Part shown: one piece after another, positions 9,550 to 19,357 of the stretch
How the letters are laid out: every line of letters starts with the position of its first letter
Position numbering within the stretch: position 1 is the stretch's first letter
Assembly (NCBI GenBank): GCA_050246635.1
Contig: JBFWVR010000003.1
Coordinates: 62,001 to 126,000, forward strand
Direction: 5' to 3'
Length of the DNA stretch: 64,000 nucleotides
DNA from: JBFWVR01 sp050246635
Lineage (GTDB): Bacteria > Acidobacteriota > Vicinamibacteria > Vicinamibacterales > UBA2999
The notes under the pieces: generated by a model
Seen by the model: the letters and a program-made list of their open reading frames with translations, nothing else
What the model was told of the DNA's origin: nothing
The model's database searches: none
Translations under genes and position numbers: made by a program

Positions 9550-12282
9550 TCAGCCCCGTGTCAGGGCGGCGGCCGGGCTGACGCGCGTGGCAGCGAGCGC
9601 GGGTCCCAGGCACGCGAGCGACGTCACGACCAGGAGCACGACGCCGGTCGCGACGAGCGTGAGCGGATCACGCGGCGCCACCTCGTAGAGCAGGCTCCGC
9701 ATCAGGCCCGCCAGGGCGACCGCGCCTGCCAGGCCGAGCCCGACGCCGATCGCGGCGGTGCGGATGCCGTCGGCCAGCACCATGCCGAGCACACGCCCGC
9801 GGTCCGCGCCGAGCGCCATGCGCAGGCCGAACTCATGCGTGCGTTGCGACACGGCATAGGCCGTGACGCCGAACACGCCGATGGCCGCGAGCAGCAGGGC
9901 GAGGCCGGCGAAGGCGCCGAGCAGGAGCTGGGCCAGCCGCTCGGCCCCGACCGCCTCGTCCAGGACGGTGTTCATCGTCCGGATGCCGTAGACGGGCAGG
10001 CCCGGGTCCACGTCGCGAAGGGCCGCTTCCACCGCCGGTGCGGCCGCCGCCGGATCGCCTGTCGCCAGCACGACGAGCGCCAGATCGTCCTGTGGGTACT
10101 GCCGCATCGACAGGTGCGCCTGGATCGTGGACGGCTGGTCGAGCCGCGCCGACTTGACGTCGCCGGAGACCCCGACAATCTCGATCCACGGCTCGTCGCT
10201 GTCGAGGCTCGACCCCAGCTTGAATCGCTGGCCGACGGCGCTGTCGCCCGGGAAGTACCGCTCGGCGAACGTGCGGTTCACGACGGTGACCGGCGGTCCC
10301 AGGGGGCGGTCCTGGGGACCGGGGGCCCGTCCCTCGATGATCGGCACACCCACCGTCTCGAAGTAACGATCGCTTACGGGCACCAGGGCGACGCTCGGGA
10401 CCTCGGCGCGCCGTGGTTCCGGCGCGCCTTCGATGACGAAGCTCGAGTACCACTGCGGGTTCTCGATTGGCAGCGACAGCGCCAGGCTCGCGCTCCGGAC
10501 ACCCGGGAGGGCTTCGATCCGCGCGCGGGCCTGATCGGCGAAGGCGCGCAGCTGCCCATCGGTGCCGTACTGCGCGCCCCGCAGCTGGACTCGCGCGGTG
10601 AGCACGTGGTCCGTTCGCACGCCGGGATCGACCGCCAGCAGGTGCGCCATCGTCCGCGTCATGAGTCCGGCCCCGGTCAGGAGCACCACCGCCAGGGCAA
10701 TCTCGGCGACGAGCAGCCCGCGGCGTGTCGCCGGGCGCGCGGCGCCGGCGCCCGACACCCTTGCGCCCCGCAGCAGCGACCCAGGGCGCCCGCCGGCAGC
10801 GTGCAGCGCCGGCACGAGGCCGAACAGGAGGCCGGTGGCGACGGAGACGGCGGCGGCCACCACGAGCGAGCGGCCGTTCAGTGCGACCAGGTGGAGGCGC
10901 GGGTAGTCCGCCGGGAGCACCGCCAGCACCGCGCGCAGCCCGCCGATGGCCAGCAGGATGCCGCTGATGCCGCCGCTCAGCGACAACAGGAAGCTTTCGG
11001 TGAGCAGCTGGCGCACCACGCGGCCGCGGCTCGCACCCAGGGCCCGCCGTACGGCGATCTCCTGGCCGCGTCCCGCCGCCCGCGCCAGCATCAGGTTCGC
11101 GAGGTTCGCGCAGGCGATGAGCAGCAGCACCGAGACCGCCGCCAGCAGGACCAGGAGCATCGGCCGCGTGTCGCCCACCAGGGACTCGTGGAGCGGCACG
11201 AGCGTGGCGCCGTGGCCGCTGTTGGTCTCGGGGTGTTCGATCGCCAGCTGCGCGGCGAGCGCTTCGACCTCCGCCCGCGCGGCGCTCAGCGGGACGCCGG
11301 GCCTCAGCCGTCCGACGGCGTTGATGCCCCAGCGATTCTGGCGGTGGACGCGGTAGCTGCCCGGCACCAGCAGCTGGCCGAGCGGCAGGAAGACGTCATC
11401 CGGGCGGCTGAGCGAGAACGATGCCGGCATCACGCCGACGATGGTGGTGGCGATCCCGTCGAGGCGAAGCTGGCGCCCGAGCATGCCGGGGTCGCCGCCG
11501 AAGTGCGTGCGCCACAGCCGGTCGCTGAGGATGGCCACGGGCGCGGCGCCGTACCGGTCATCGGTCTCAGCGAAGGTGCGGCCGAGCGCGGGCCGCACGC
11601 CGAGCACGTCGAAGAGATTGGCCGTCACGTAGCGCCCGCGCACCCGCTCCGGCCGATCCACGTCGGACAGGTTGATCGGCGCGCCGGCCCACCCGCCAAT
11701 CGACACGAAGGAGGTCGCCCGCGCCTGCCAGTCGAGGAAGTTCGGCCACGAGACGCTCATGCCGTTTCCGGTATTGCCGGTCTCGCGCGCCAGCACGACA
11801 CGATCGGGATCGTGGAGCGGGAGCGGACGCAGCAGGACGCCGTCGACGAGCGAGTAGACGATCGTGGTCGCGGCGATACCGAGGGCCAGCGTCGCGATGG
11901 CCATGGCGGCGAAGCCTGGCGCCTTGCGCAGCGCGCGGACGGCGTAGCGCACGTCCTGGAGCAGGCCGGTCATCAGTCCTCCCGTGGGGGCCCCGAGCGC
12001 GGGGCTGTCAGGTGTGGGGCGAAGGGGCGGTGGGATGCGCGAGGCCAGGGGGCGCTCGATCCGTTCGAGCGTGCGCGCGAGGGCCGGCCAGTCGGGCACC
12101 TCGGCGGACGCCGCGGCGCGGGCGCCGGCCTCGTCCGCGCCCCGGGCCCGGGCGGCGTCGTACGCGCCTTCGAGCTGCTGCGCGAGCTCCTCGACGATCT
12201 CGGTCTCGCGCTCCGCGGGGATGGCGAGCGGCGGGAGGTGCCGGCGGACGTAGGCGCGCCAGTCCATGCCAGCTCGCGTCAC
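9550..12282 (-). CDS. ADOP-type orphan ABC transporter permease, copy 2
   Basis: A 910-aa paralogue of the 6387-9119 permease with the same order: prefix domain, MacB-like periplasmic domain, FtsX three-helix domain, second periplasmic domain, C-terminal FtsX domain. The first 100 or so residues are identical to copy 1. The remainder differs at many positions, especially in the periplasmic domains, which suggests functional divergence under a shared control region. It ends VSPAAALTRG. The GTG start overlaps its PadR stop by GTGA. No ATPase gene is adjacent, as in copy 1, so the energising subunit must be encoded elsewhere. Confidence 0.85.
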   Translation of the reverse strand: MTRAGMDWRAYVRRHLPPLAIPAERETEIVEELAQQLEGAYDAARARGADEAGARAAASAEVPDWPALARTLERIERPLASRIPPPLRPTPDSPALGAPTGGLMTGLLQDVRYAVRALRKAPGFAAMAIATLALGIAATTIVYSLVDGVLLRPLPLHDPDRVVLARETGNTGNGMSVSWPNFLDWQARATSFVSIGGWAGAPINLSDVDRPERVRGRYVTANLFDVLGVRPALGRTFAETDDRYGAAPVAILSDRLWRTHFGGDPGMLGRQLRLDGIATTIVGVMPASFSLSRPDDVFLPLGQLLVPGSYRVHRQNRWGINAVGRLRPGVPLSAARAEVEALAAQLAIEHPETNSGHGATLVPLHESLVGDTRPMLLVLLAAVSVLLLIACANLANLMLARAAGRGQEIAVRRALGASRGRVVRQLLTESFLLSLSGGISGILLAIGGLRAVLAVLPADYPRLHLVALNGRSLVVAAAVSVATGLLFGLVPALHAAGGRPGSLLRGARVSGAGAARPATRRGLLVAEIALAVVLLTGAGLMTRTMAHLLAVDPGVRTDHVLTARVQLRGAQYGTDGQLRAFADQARARIEALPGVRSASLALSLPIENPQWYSSFVIEGAPEPRRAEVPSVALVPVSDRYFETVGVPIIEGRAPGPQDRPLGPPVTVVNRTFAERYFPGDSAVGQRFKLGSSLDSDEPWIEIVGVSGDVKSARLDQPSTIQAHLSMRQYPQDDLALVVLATGDPAAAAPAVEAALRDVDPGLPVYGIRTMNTVLDEAVGAERLAQLLLGAFAGLALLLAAIGVFGVTAYAVSQRTHEFGLRMALGADRGRVLGMVLADGIRTAAIGVGLGLAGAVALAGLMRSLLYEVAPRDPLTLVATGVVLLVVTSLACLGPALAATRVSPAAALTRG

Positions 12283-12630
12283 GCCTCGCGGAGGCGGCCG
12301 ACCTGCTCGAGGGCCTCGACGAACTCGCGCCAGACGCGGCGGCGTTCGCCGAGCGAGCGCCGGCCGGCGGCGGTGAGGCGGTAGAAGCGGCGGCGGCGTT
12401 CGCCGGGCCGCTCGACCCAGCGGCCCTGGACGAGGCCGCGTTTCTCGAGGTTGTAGAGCAGCGGGTACAGCGTGGCGGCCTGGAAGTGGAGCCGGCCGTC
12501 CGAGCGGGTCTCGATGAGCTGGGCGATCTCGTAGCCGTGGCGCTCGCGGCCGTCGAGCACCGCGAGGACGAGGAACTCGGCGCTGCCGCGCTGCAGCTCA
12601 CGGGTGGTCGGGACGTCAGGTGGTGTCATA
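11976..12630. repeat. 655-bp duplicated block, copy 2
   Basis: Direct repeat of 8813-9467 in the same orientation. The sharp borders fit recent gene conversion or a recent partial tandem duplication between the two PadR-ADOP cassettes. Confidence 0.85.
12279..12629 (-). CDS. PadR family transcriptional regulator, copy 2
   Basis: A winged-helix PadR repressor of 116 aa, identical to the regulator at 9116-9466 from MTPPDVPTTREL to the C-terminus. The next upstream in-frame ATG (12644, MSHTYMTPP) lies inside the palindromic operator, so 12629 is preferred; the two starts cannot be separated by sequence alone. It is translationally coupled to ADOP copy 2 through a GTGA overlap and presumably represses the two-gene unit. 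Confidence 0.85.
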   Translation of the reverse strand: MTPPDVPTTRELQRGSAEFLVLAVLDGRERHGYEIAQLIETRSDGRLHFQAATLYPLLYNLEKRGLVQGRWVERPGERRRRFYRLTAAGRRSLGERRRVWREFVEALEQVGRLREA

Positions 12631-12651
12631 TAGGTATGAGACATACCTATA
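12629..12651. promoter_or_regulatory. perfect PadR operator-like palindrome, copy 2
   Basis: TATAGGTATG and CATACCTATA are exact reverse complements around a 3-nt AGA spacer. The site abuts the padR start codon, so a bound repressor would block transcription or initiation. The binding protein is inferred from position only. Confidence 0.65.
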
Positions 12652-12697
12652 GACGATGTGGTGGTCCCGATGGTTCGCGTGGCCCGGCGCGGCCGGG

Positions 12698-12919
12698 CTA
12701 CTCGTCGCGGGCCGCGGACGTGTCGCGGTGGTCCGGTGTGCCGCCAGGCGGTGTGGTGGCCCCGGCCTCCGCGCCCGGCACGCGGGCCGGTGTGCGGCGG
12801 CGGGCCTCGAGGCGGGCGAACAGCGCGGCGAGGCCGGCCTGCTCGGGATCGTACAGGCCCCACTCGTCCACCGCGGGTCGGGGTGGTGAGGGCGGGCGCC
12901 GGCGCGAGGATGCGGGCAT
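12698..12919 (-). CDS. small conserved-looking hypothetical protein
   Basis: 73 aa, MPASSRRR at the start and a central DEWGLYDPEQAGLAALF motif followed by a basic helix and a disordered, Pro/Thr-rich tail. The motif has the look of small acidobacterial proteins of unknown function, but I cannot name a family. AAGGAG occurs about 14 nt upstream of ATG 12919, a long spacing. It lies on the same strand as PadR copy 2, 68 bp upstream of it, with the palindromic operator in between, so it is probably a separate transcription unit. Function unknown. Confidence 0.5.
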   Translation of the reverse strand: MPASSRRRPPSPPRPAVDEWGLYDPEQAGLAALFARLEARRRTPARVPGAEAGATTPPGGTPDHRDTSAARDE

Positions 12920-13181
12920 GGGAACCGTGATGCTCCTTCCTGGGGGAAGCCGACTCGACCGGAGCAAAGCCCGTGCCCGGCCTGCTGCGTGCCGTCCCGC
13001 GCGACAACGCGCGTGAATTGCCGGATGCGGGGCGGCGGAGCGGCGCGACCCGCGCACCGTTTCGCGCGTCCGGTTACAGACTCGCAACTGGCGCGCGCCG
13101 CGCGGGTATGGTGATTCGCGCGGATTCCGTAGGAATTTGCCCCGTGCACGAGATGGCACATCCGTTGCCATGGTCCCGGGC

Positions 13182-13940
13182 ATGGTATTCACCTTCCTCG
13201 GCACCAAGGGCGGCACCGGGACGACGACGCTCGCGGTCAATTGCGCGGCCGACCTGCGGCGCCTCACGGGTCGCTCGACGATCATTGTCGACCTCAAGGC
13301 GGGTCCTGGGGACGTGTCGGTCTTCCTCGGCCTGCGTCCGCGGTTCACGCTGCTCGATCTGATGGACCAGCTCCCGTGGATGGATCGCACGCTCGTCCCG
13401 CGGTTCGTCGCGCAGCACGAGTGCGGCCTGCACGTGCTCGCCGCGGCGGACGAGTTCGGGCGTCCGGCGCCGCGCGACGCGGAAGGCATCGAGCAGGCGC
13501 TGCGTTGCCTCGCGGAGATCTACGACTTCGTCGTCGTCGACGCCGGGAGCACGCTCAACGCGTGCTCGGCGACGGCGCTGCACCTCGCGGACTACGTGAT
13601 GCTCGTCGCCAACCCCGACGTGCCCTGCCTGCGGAACCTGCAGCGGCTGACCGACGCGGTGCGCCTCGCGGGTGTGGTGGGCGAACGCGTGCGGGTCGTG
13701 CTCAACCGCGCGTCGGAGTTCGGCGTGTTGCCGGTGGGGCAGATCGAAAAGGTGCTCGGCCGTACGATCGACTTCAACACGACGAGCGACTACCGCACGG
13801 TCGCGGCCGCCGTGAACACCGGCGTGCCCGTGTCGTGCCTGCGTGCGTCGGAGTTGCAGTCGCAGCTCGACTCGATGGCGCGTGTGCTCGCGGGCGCGGG
13901 CACGGGCCTCGGGGATACCGCGGACGCCGTGTTAGCCTGA
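13182..13940 (+). CDS. CpaE/MinD-like ParA-superfamily ATPase
   Basis: A deviant-Walker ATPase of 252 aa. LGTKGGTGTTTLAVN is the P-loop at residues 5-19, IIVDLKAGPGDVSVFLGL is the A' region, and DFVVVDAGST is Walker B. The residues around DVSVFLGLRP and the weak C-terminal part resemble CpaE/TadZ, the localisation ATPase of Tad pili, more than chromosome-partition ParA. No parB or tad gene is nearby, so the partner is unknown. ATG 13182 is preferred; ATG 13170 and GTG 13137 are in frame but lack a ribosome site. Confidence 0.75.
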   Translation: MVFTFLGTKGGTGTTTLAVNCAADLRRLTGRSTIIVDLKAGPGDVSVFLGLRPRFTLLDLMDQLPWMDRTLVPRFVAQHECGLHVLAAADEFGRPAPRDAEGIEQALRCLAEIYDFVVVDAGSTLNACSATALHLADYVMLVANPDVPCLRNLQRLTDAVRLAGVVGERVRVVLNRASEFGVLPVGQIEKVLGRTIDFNTTSDYRTVAAAVNTGVPVSCLRASELQSQLDSMARVLAGAGTGLGDTADAVLA

Positions 13941-13992
13941 CCGCCGTCAGAATGGCCGCCTGTCGGCGACGCACGCGTGTCGACGGTCAGAA

Positions 13993-14033
13993 GAGTTATC
14001 CGCGGATGGACGCGGATGCACGCGGATGTGTGT
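13993..14033. repeat. GCGGATG-type word repeat, copy next to element A
   Basis: TTATCCGCGGATGGACGCGG is followed by further GCGGATG words. The same words, on the opposite strand, lie at 15827-15857 next to the second structured element. The 355 bp between 13941 and 14295 hold no gene, only this repeat and the structured element. Confidence 0.6.
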
Positions 14034-14090
14034 GGCGCCGTGGACGGCCGGCCATCCACGGATGAACGCAGATCCCGCACGCGCATGACA

Positions 14091-14228
14091 CGGCGCCTGC
14101 ACCCGAAGGGTGCAGCGGGTGGGAAGACGTGGCGTGAGGAAGAGCAAGGCCATATGTTCCCTGAGCGTCTTGCTCTTCCCCACGCCACGTCTTCCCACTC
14201 GACGCGCCGCTCCGCGGCGCTGGCGCCG
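14091..14228 (+). repeat. structured three-hairpin repeat element, copy A
   Basis: A 138-bp element. The closing stem is CGGCGC (14091-14096) with GCGCCG (14223-14228). Hairpin 1 is CTGCACCC-GAA-GGGTGCAG (14097-14115). Hairpin 2 pairs 14119-14136 with 14181-14198 and 14138-14148 with 14169-14179, with one A-C mismatch and a 20-nt loop. Hairpin 3 is GCGCCGC-TCC-GCGGCGC (14204-14220). Copy B has the same length and layout, with seven compensated base-pair changes in hairpin 2. The direction shown is arbitrary. Confidence 0.8.
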
Positions 14229-14295
14229 GCTCAGGCGCGGGGTGGATGGCCGTCCCTGAGTACCGACCCGCAATCTCCGATCTGCAATCTGAAAT

Positions 14296-14604
14296 CTACA
14301 ATGGCGGCCGCAGGCCGCCCCTGTGCTGGCCCGGTCGCAGCCGCACCACGGTCGCCCCGAGGTGAGACTCGGCCGCGTCGTGGAAGTCGATGACGTCGGG
14401 GTGGCCGCGCAGCAGGCGCTGCACGGCGGCGCGCTGCACGCCCTTGCCACGGCCGTGGATCAGGCGGACCTCGCGGAAGCCTGCCTCGACGGCGGCCTCG
14501 AGATACGCCTCGACCACCGAGACGACGTCCCGCGGCTGGAAGGGGTGGAGGTCGATGGCCGCCTCGATGGGCACCTGGACCGGCTCATCCGCCGCGTCGT
14601 CCAT
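14296..14604 (-). CDS. Smr-domain protein (MutS2 C-terminal type)
   Basis: A stand-alone Smr domain of 102 aa. The family motifs are IDLHPF near residue 18 and VRLIHGRGKGVQRAAV near residues 46-61, followed by the FHDA/GATVV strand. Smr domains nick branched DNA or cleave RNA; small stand-alone versions are poorly characterised. It lies downstream of queF on the same strand, 36 bp apart. The gap is made of GAAGTCAGAAG-type word repeats, one of which (AGAAGG) sits at ribosome-site distance from the ATG. Confidence 0.8.
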   Translation of the reverse strand: MDDAADEPVQVPIEAAIDLHPFQPRDVVSVVEAYLEAAVEAGFREVRLIHGRGKGVQRAAVQRLLRGHPDVIDFHDAAESHLGATVVRLRPGQHRGGLRPPL

Positions 14605-14640
14605 CTGCCTTCTGCCTTCTGACTTCTTACTTCTGACTTC

Positions 14641-14994
14641 CTACTTGTTCTTCTCGTACGTCGCGGTGACGGTCGTGGTGATCCCCCCACGGGCCGAGAA
14701 GTCTCCGATGACGGTCATGCGGCGGGGCTGGCAGGCGGCGACCAGGTCGTCCAGGATCTGGTTGGTGACCGACTCGTAGAAGATGCCCTTGTTGCGGAAC
14801 TCGAGCAGGTAGTACTTCAGGGCTTTCAGCTCGATACAGGCCTGATCCGGGACGTAGCGGATGCGGATTGTCCCGAAATCGGGCAGCCCGGTCTTGGGGC
14901 AGACGGAGGTGAACTCGGGGCAGTCGATCGCGATGTCGAAGTCGCGTTCGGGCCGCGGATTGGGAAAGGTTTCGAGGGCGCCCGGGCTGGACAT
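14641..14994 (-). CDS. queF: NADPH-dependent 7-cyano-7-deazaguanine reductase QueF
   Basis: Reduces preQ0 to preQ1 in queuosine synthesis; a cytosolic unimodular form of 117 aa. Cys-32 in EFTSVCPKTG is the expected thioimide nucleophile and Asp-39 follows at the same 7-residue spacing as in Bacillus QueF (Cys55/Asp62). The QueF motif ELKALKYY and FRNKGIFYE are intact. The start MSSPGALETF matches the family N-terminus; the ORF is open to 15039 but the extension is unlikely. A TACTAT -10 box ends 7 nt before this ATG, suggesting a leaderless message. Probably co-transcribed with the Smr gene. Confidence 0.93.
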   Translation of the reverse strand: MSSPGALETFPNPRPERDFDIAIDCPEFTSVCPKTGLPDFGTIRIRYVPDQACIELKALKYYLLEFRNKGIFYESVTNQILDDLVAACQPRRMTVIGDFSARGGITTTVTATYEKNK

Positions 14995-15001
14995 GCAAAA
15001 A

Positions 15002-15007
15002 ATAGTA
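15002..15007 (-). promoter_or_regulatory. -10 box of queF, leaderless spacing
   Basis: TACTAT on the minus strand, followed by 7 nt (a T-run then GC) and the queF ATG. The short gap leaves no room for a ribosome binding site. No convincing -35 is seen. Confidence 0.5.
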
Positions 15008-15038
15008 GCATTTCCGGGGCTCGAGGCCGTGTCGTGCA

Positions 15039-15067
15039 TTGACAGCCCCCGATCCCCGCGCTAGCAT
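15039..15067 (+). promoter_or_regulatory. sigma-70-like promoter of the HU-like gene
   Basis: TTGACA (15039-15044), a 17-nt spacer and TAGCAT (15062-15067). It points at the HU-like gene about 100 nt downstream and lies back to back with the queF promoter. Confidence 0.65.
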
Positions 15068-15168
15068 CAGAGCGATTTTCCGCCGTTTTTCTCGCGGACG
15101 GCCGCCCCGCGCGCGGCACAGGCCGCGGCGGACGGTTGTCAGTGGCGCGGCACTCAAGGGGGACCACG

Positions 15169-15468
15169 ATGGCTGAAGCCCGCCGGATGGGCAAGTCGGA
15201 GCTCTTTTCACACTTCGCCGAGCGGTTCGACATGAAGCGCACGCAGGCGCGCGAGTTCTTCGATGAGCTCACGACGCTCTGCGAGAAGGAGCTCAAGCGC
15301 TCGGGTGAGTTCGTCCTGCCCGGGATGGTGAAGCTCGTCGTCCAGAAGCGGAAGGCTCGCATGGGCCGCAACCCCGCGACCGGCGATCCGATCAAGATCC
15401 CCGCCAAGACCGTCGTCAAGGCGCGCATCGTCAAGCAGCTGAAGGACGCCGTCCTGCCCCGCAAGTAG
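15169..15468 (+). CDS. HU/IHF-family nucleoid DNA-binding protein
   Basis: 99 aa with the histone-like HU fold. The N-terminal helices begin MGKSELFSHFAER, the beta-arm runs through KARMGRNPATGDPIKIPAKT, and the C-terminal helix ends VKQLKDAVLPRK. GRNPATGDPIKIPA corresponds to the arm that inserts into the DNA minor groove. The ATG at 15169 follows an AAGGGGG ribosome site; an earlier GTG at 15136 is in frame but unsupported. It has its own promoter (TTGACA-17-TAGCAT) and a leader of roughly 95 nt. Monocistronic and divergent from queF. Confidence 0.9.
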   Translation: MAEARRMGKSELFSHFAERFDMKRTQAREFFDELTTLCEKELKRSGEFVLPGMVKLVVQKRKARMGRNPATGDPIKIPAKTVVKARIVKQLKDAVLPRK

Positions 15469-15585
15469 GATCCGCGACCCGCGAGGGCGATCTGGTGCCC
15501 GCACACGGCACCAGGTCGTCACCGCCATCCCGCTCTTCGCATCCCGCGTCGTTCCATCCCACCGACGTCGCGTTCCGCCGAAAAG

Positions 15586-15612
15586 CCGCCACGGAGACAC
15601 AGAGGCACGGAG
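15586..15612. repeat. CACAGAGG/CACGGAG word repeat
   Basis: GCCACGGAGACACAGAGGCA followed by CGGAGG, the same word family as 35402-35481 but without the inverted second arm. The 15469-15891 gap holds only repeats. Confidence 0.5.
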
Positions 15613-15670
15613 GCGTGTCACTGCTGCCCGACGCCTGCCCAGGGGACGGCCATCCATCACGCGCCAGATA

Positions 15671-15808
15671 CGGCGCCTGCACCCGGAGGGTGCAGCGGAT
15701 GGGGATTCGTCACGCGGAGAAGAGCAAGACGGCCAGCGTATGTTTGGTCTTGCTCTTCTTCGCGTGACGAATCCCCACCCGACGCGCCGCTTCGCGGCGC
15801 GGGCGCCG
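15671..15808 (+). repeat. structured three-hairpin repeat element, copy B
   Basis: 138 bp, same orientation as copy A. The closing stem is CGGCGC (15671-15676) with GCGCCG (15803-15808). Hairpin 1 is CTGCACCC-GGA-GGGTGCAG (15677-15695). Hairpin 2 pairs 15700-15716 with 15761-15777 and 15718-15728 with 15749-15759, with one G-T wobble and a 20-nt loop. Hairpin 3 is GCGCCGC-TTC-GCGGCGC. The loop of hairpin 2 is unlike that of copy A. Confidence 0.8.
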
Positions 15809-15826
15809 TCTCGCGCGCGTGCGGGC

Positions 15827-15857
15827 ATCTGTGTTCATCCGCGTTCATCTGCGGATA
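15827..15857. repeat. GCGGATG-type word repeat, inverted copy next to element B
   Basis: ATCTGTGTTCATCCGCGTTC followed by ATCTGCGGATA, the reverse complement of the word type at 13993-14033. Here it lies 3' of the structured element, whereas in copy A it lies 5'. Confidence 0.55.
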
Positions 15858-15891
15858 AACCTGGCCGTCCCACACGCGGCCGCGCGCCGCG

Positions 15892-17286
<1,395 letters not shown>

Positions 17287-17293
17287 CGGCCGG

Positions 17294-17299
17294 AGTATA
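17294..17299 (-). promoter_or_regulatory. -10 box of the NtrC-type gene, leaderless spacing
   Basis: TATACT on the minus strand, then 7 nt (CCGGCCG), then ATG at 17286. No ribosome site fits. Confidence 0.55.
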
Positions 17300-17340
17300 A
17301 CGTGAGCGGGGCCCCCCACCGGGCGGCCCACCCTTTCACG

Positions 17341-17580
17341 ATGCTGATGATCTGGATTGTTGCCGTCACGGGCTGGCTTCTCGCCGCCATCGCCTGGCTG
17401 AGCGCCCGCGCGAGCGCCCGGCGGGTCACCGAGCTCACGGATCAGTACTGGGCCCTCAAGTTCGAGCACAGCGAGCTCAAGGCCCGGCTGGACGGACTCG
17501 ACCCGTCGGTCCCTCCCCGCGAGCCCGCCGCCCCGCCGGCGGCCGGCGCCTTCGTGCCGCTGAGCCAGGTCAAACGCTAG
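17341..17580 (+). CDS. small membrane-anchored coiled-coil protein
   Basis: 79 aa. One N-terminal transmembrane helix (MLMIWIVAVTGWLLAAIAWL) is followed by a charged helix (RRVTELTDQYWALKFEHSEL) likely to form a short coiled coil, then an Ala/Pro-rich tail ending PLSQVKR. Residues 18-60 would lie in the cytoplasm. It is divergent from the NtrC-type gene with 54 bp between the starts. No family recognised; the hydrophobic start and codon usage support it as a real gene. ATG 17347 is an alternative start. Confidence 0.6.
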   Translation: MLMIWIVAVTGWLLAAIAWLSARASARRVTELTDQYWALKFEHSELKARLDGLDPSVPPREPAAPPAAGAFVPLSQVKR

Positions 17581-17642
17581 GCTCACCCGCGGGGCCTTCG
17601 GCCCGCGGGCGAGCAATAGAGAATCGAGAAACGGAATCAAGA

Positions 17643-17720
17643 AAGGAAGGCCGGAATCGGGAATCAAGAAATTCGGCCTCTGGCGCGGGCTTTCTCAATT
17701 CGTCCATTCCGGCCTTCCTT
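17643..17720. repeat. inverted GAATCAAGAAAGGAA-type word repeat
   Basis: AAGGAAGGCCGGAAT (17643-17657) pairs perfectly with 17706-17720, 15 bp, around a 48-nt loop. Flanking GAATC/GATTC words extend the symmetry. It lies downstream of the 17341 gene and may act as a terminator. Same word family as 50266-50332. The gene-free stretch 17581-17908 holds this repeat and the 13-bp repeats. Confidence 0.65.
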
Positions 17721-17752
17721 TTCCTATTCTCGATTCTTGATTCTCTCTTCCC

Positions 17753-17804
17753 GTGCCGCACCTGCGTGCGGCACCCCCGTGCGGCACCTCCGTGTGGCAC
17801 CCCC
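17753..17804. repeat. four copies of the 13-bp GTGyGGCACCnCC repeat
   Basis: GTGCCGCACCTGC, GTGCGGCACCCCC, GTGCGGCACCTCC and GTGTGGCACCCCC in tandem. Same family and orientation as the long array at 33032-33381. Confidence 0.85.
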
Positions 17805-17908
17805 GTCCAAGGGTTGACGCCGCCGCCCCTTCCAAGCGACAGTGAAGGGCTGTCTCTTATTCATCTCTTCGCGATATCGCAGCGATTCGTGTCATAAGGA
17901 GTACTGGT

Positions 17909-19330
<1,422 letters not shown>

Positions 19331-19357
19331 TCGCAGTCAGCAGAGCAGAGTCATCCC

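Noticed and set aside
9511..12384. Plus-strand open frame opposite ADOP copy 2
   Set aside because: Antisense shadow; low-complexity translation, whereas the minus-strand permease is complete.
14091..15808. attC-type integron sites
   Set aside because: The structured elements lack RYYYAAC/GTTRRRY core sites and no integrase is present.
17850..17866. CTGTCTCTTAT followed by TCATCT, similar to the Tn5 mosaic end
   Set aside because: Matches only in part, continues smoothly into the lpdA leader, and no second end or transposase is seen; could be chance. Library adaptor carry-over should be excluded by read inspection.
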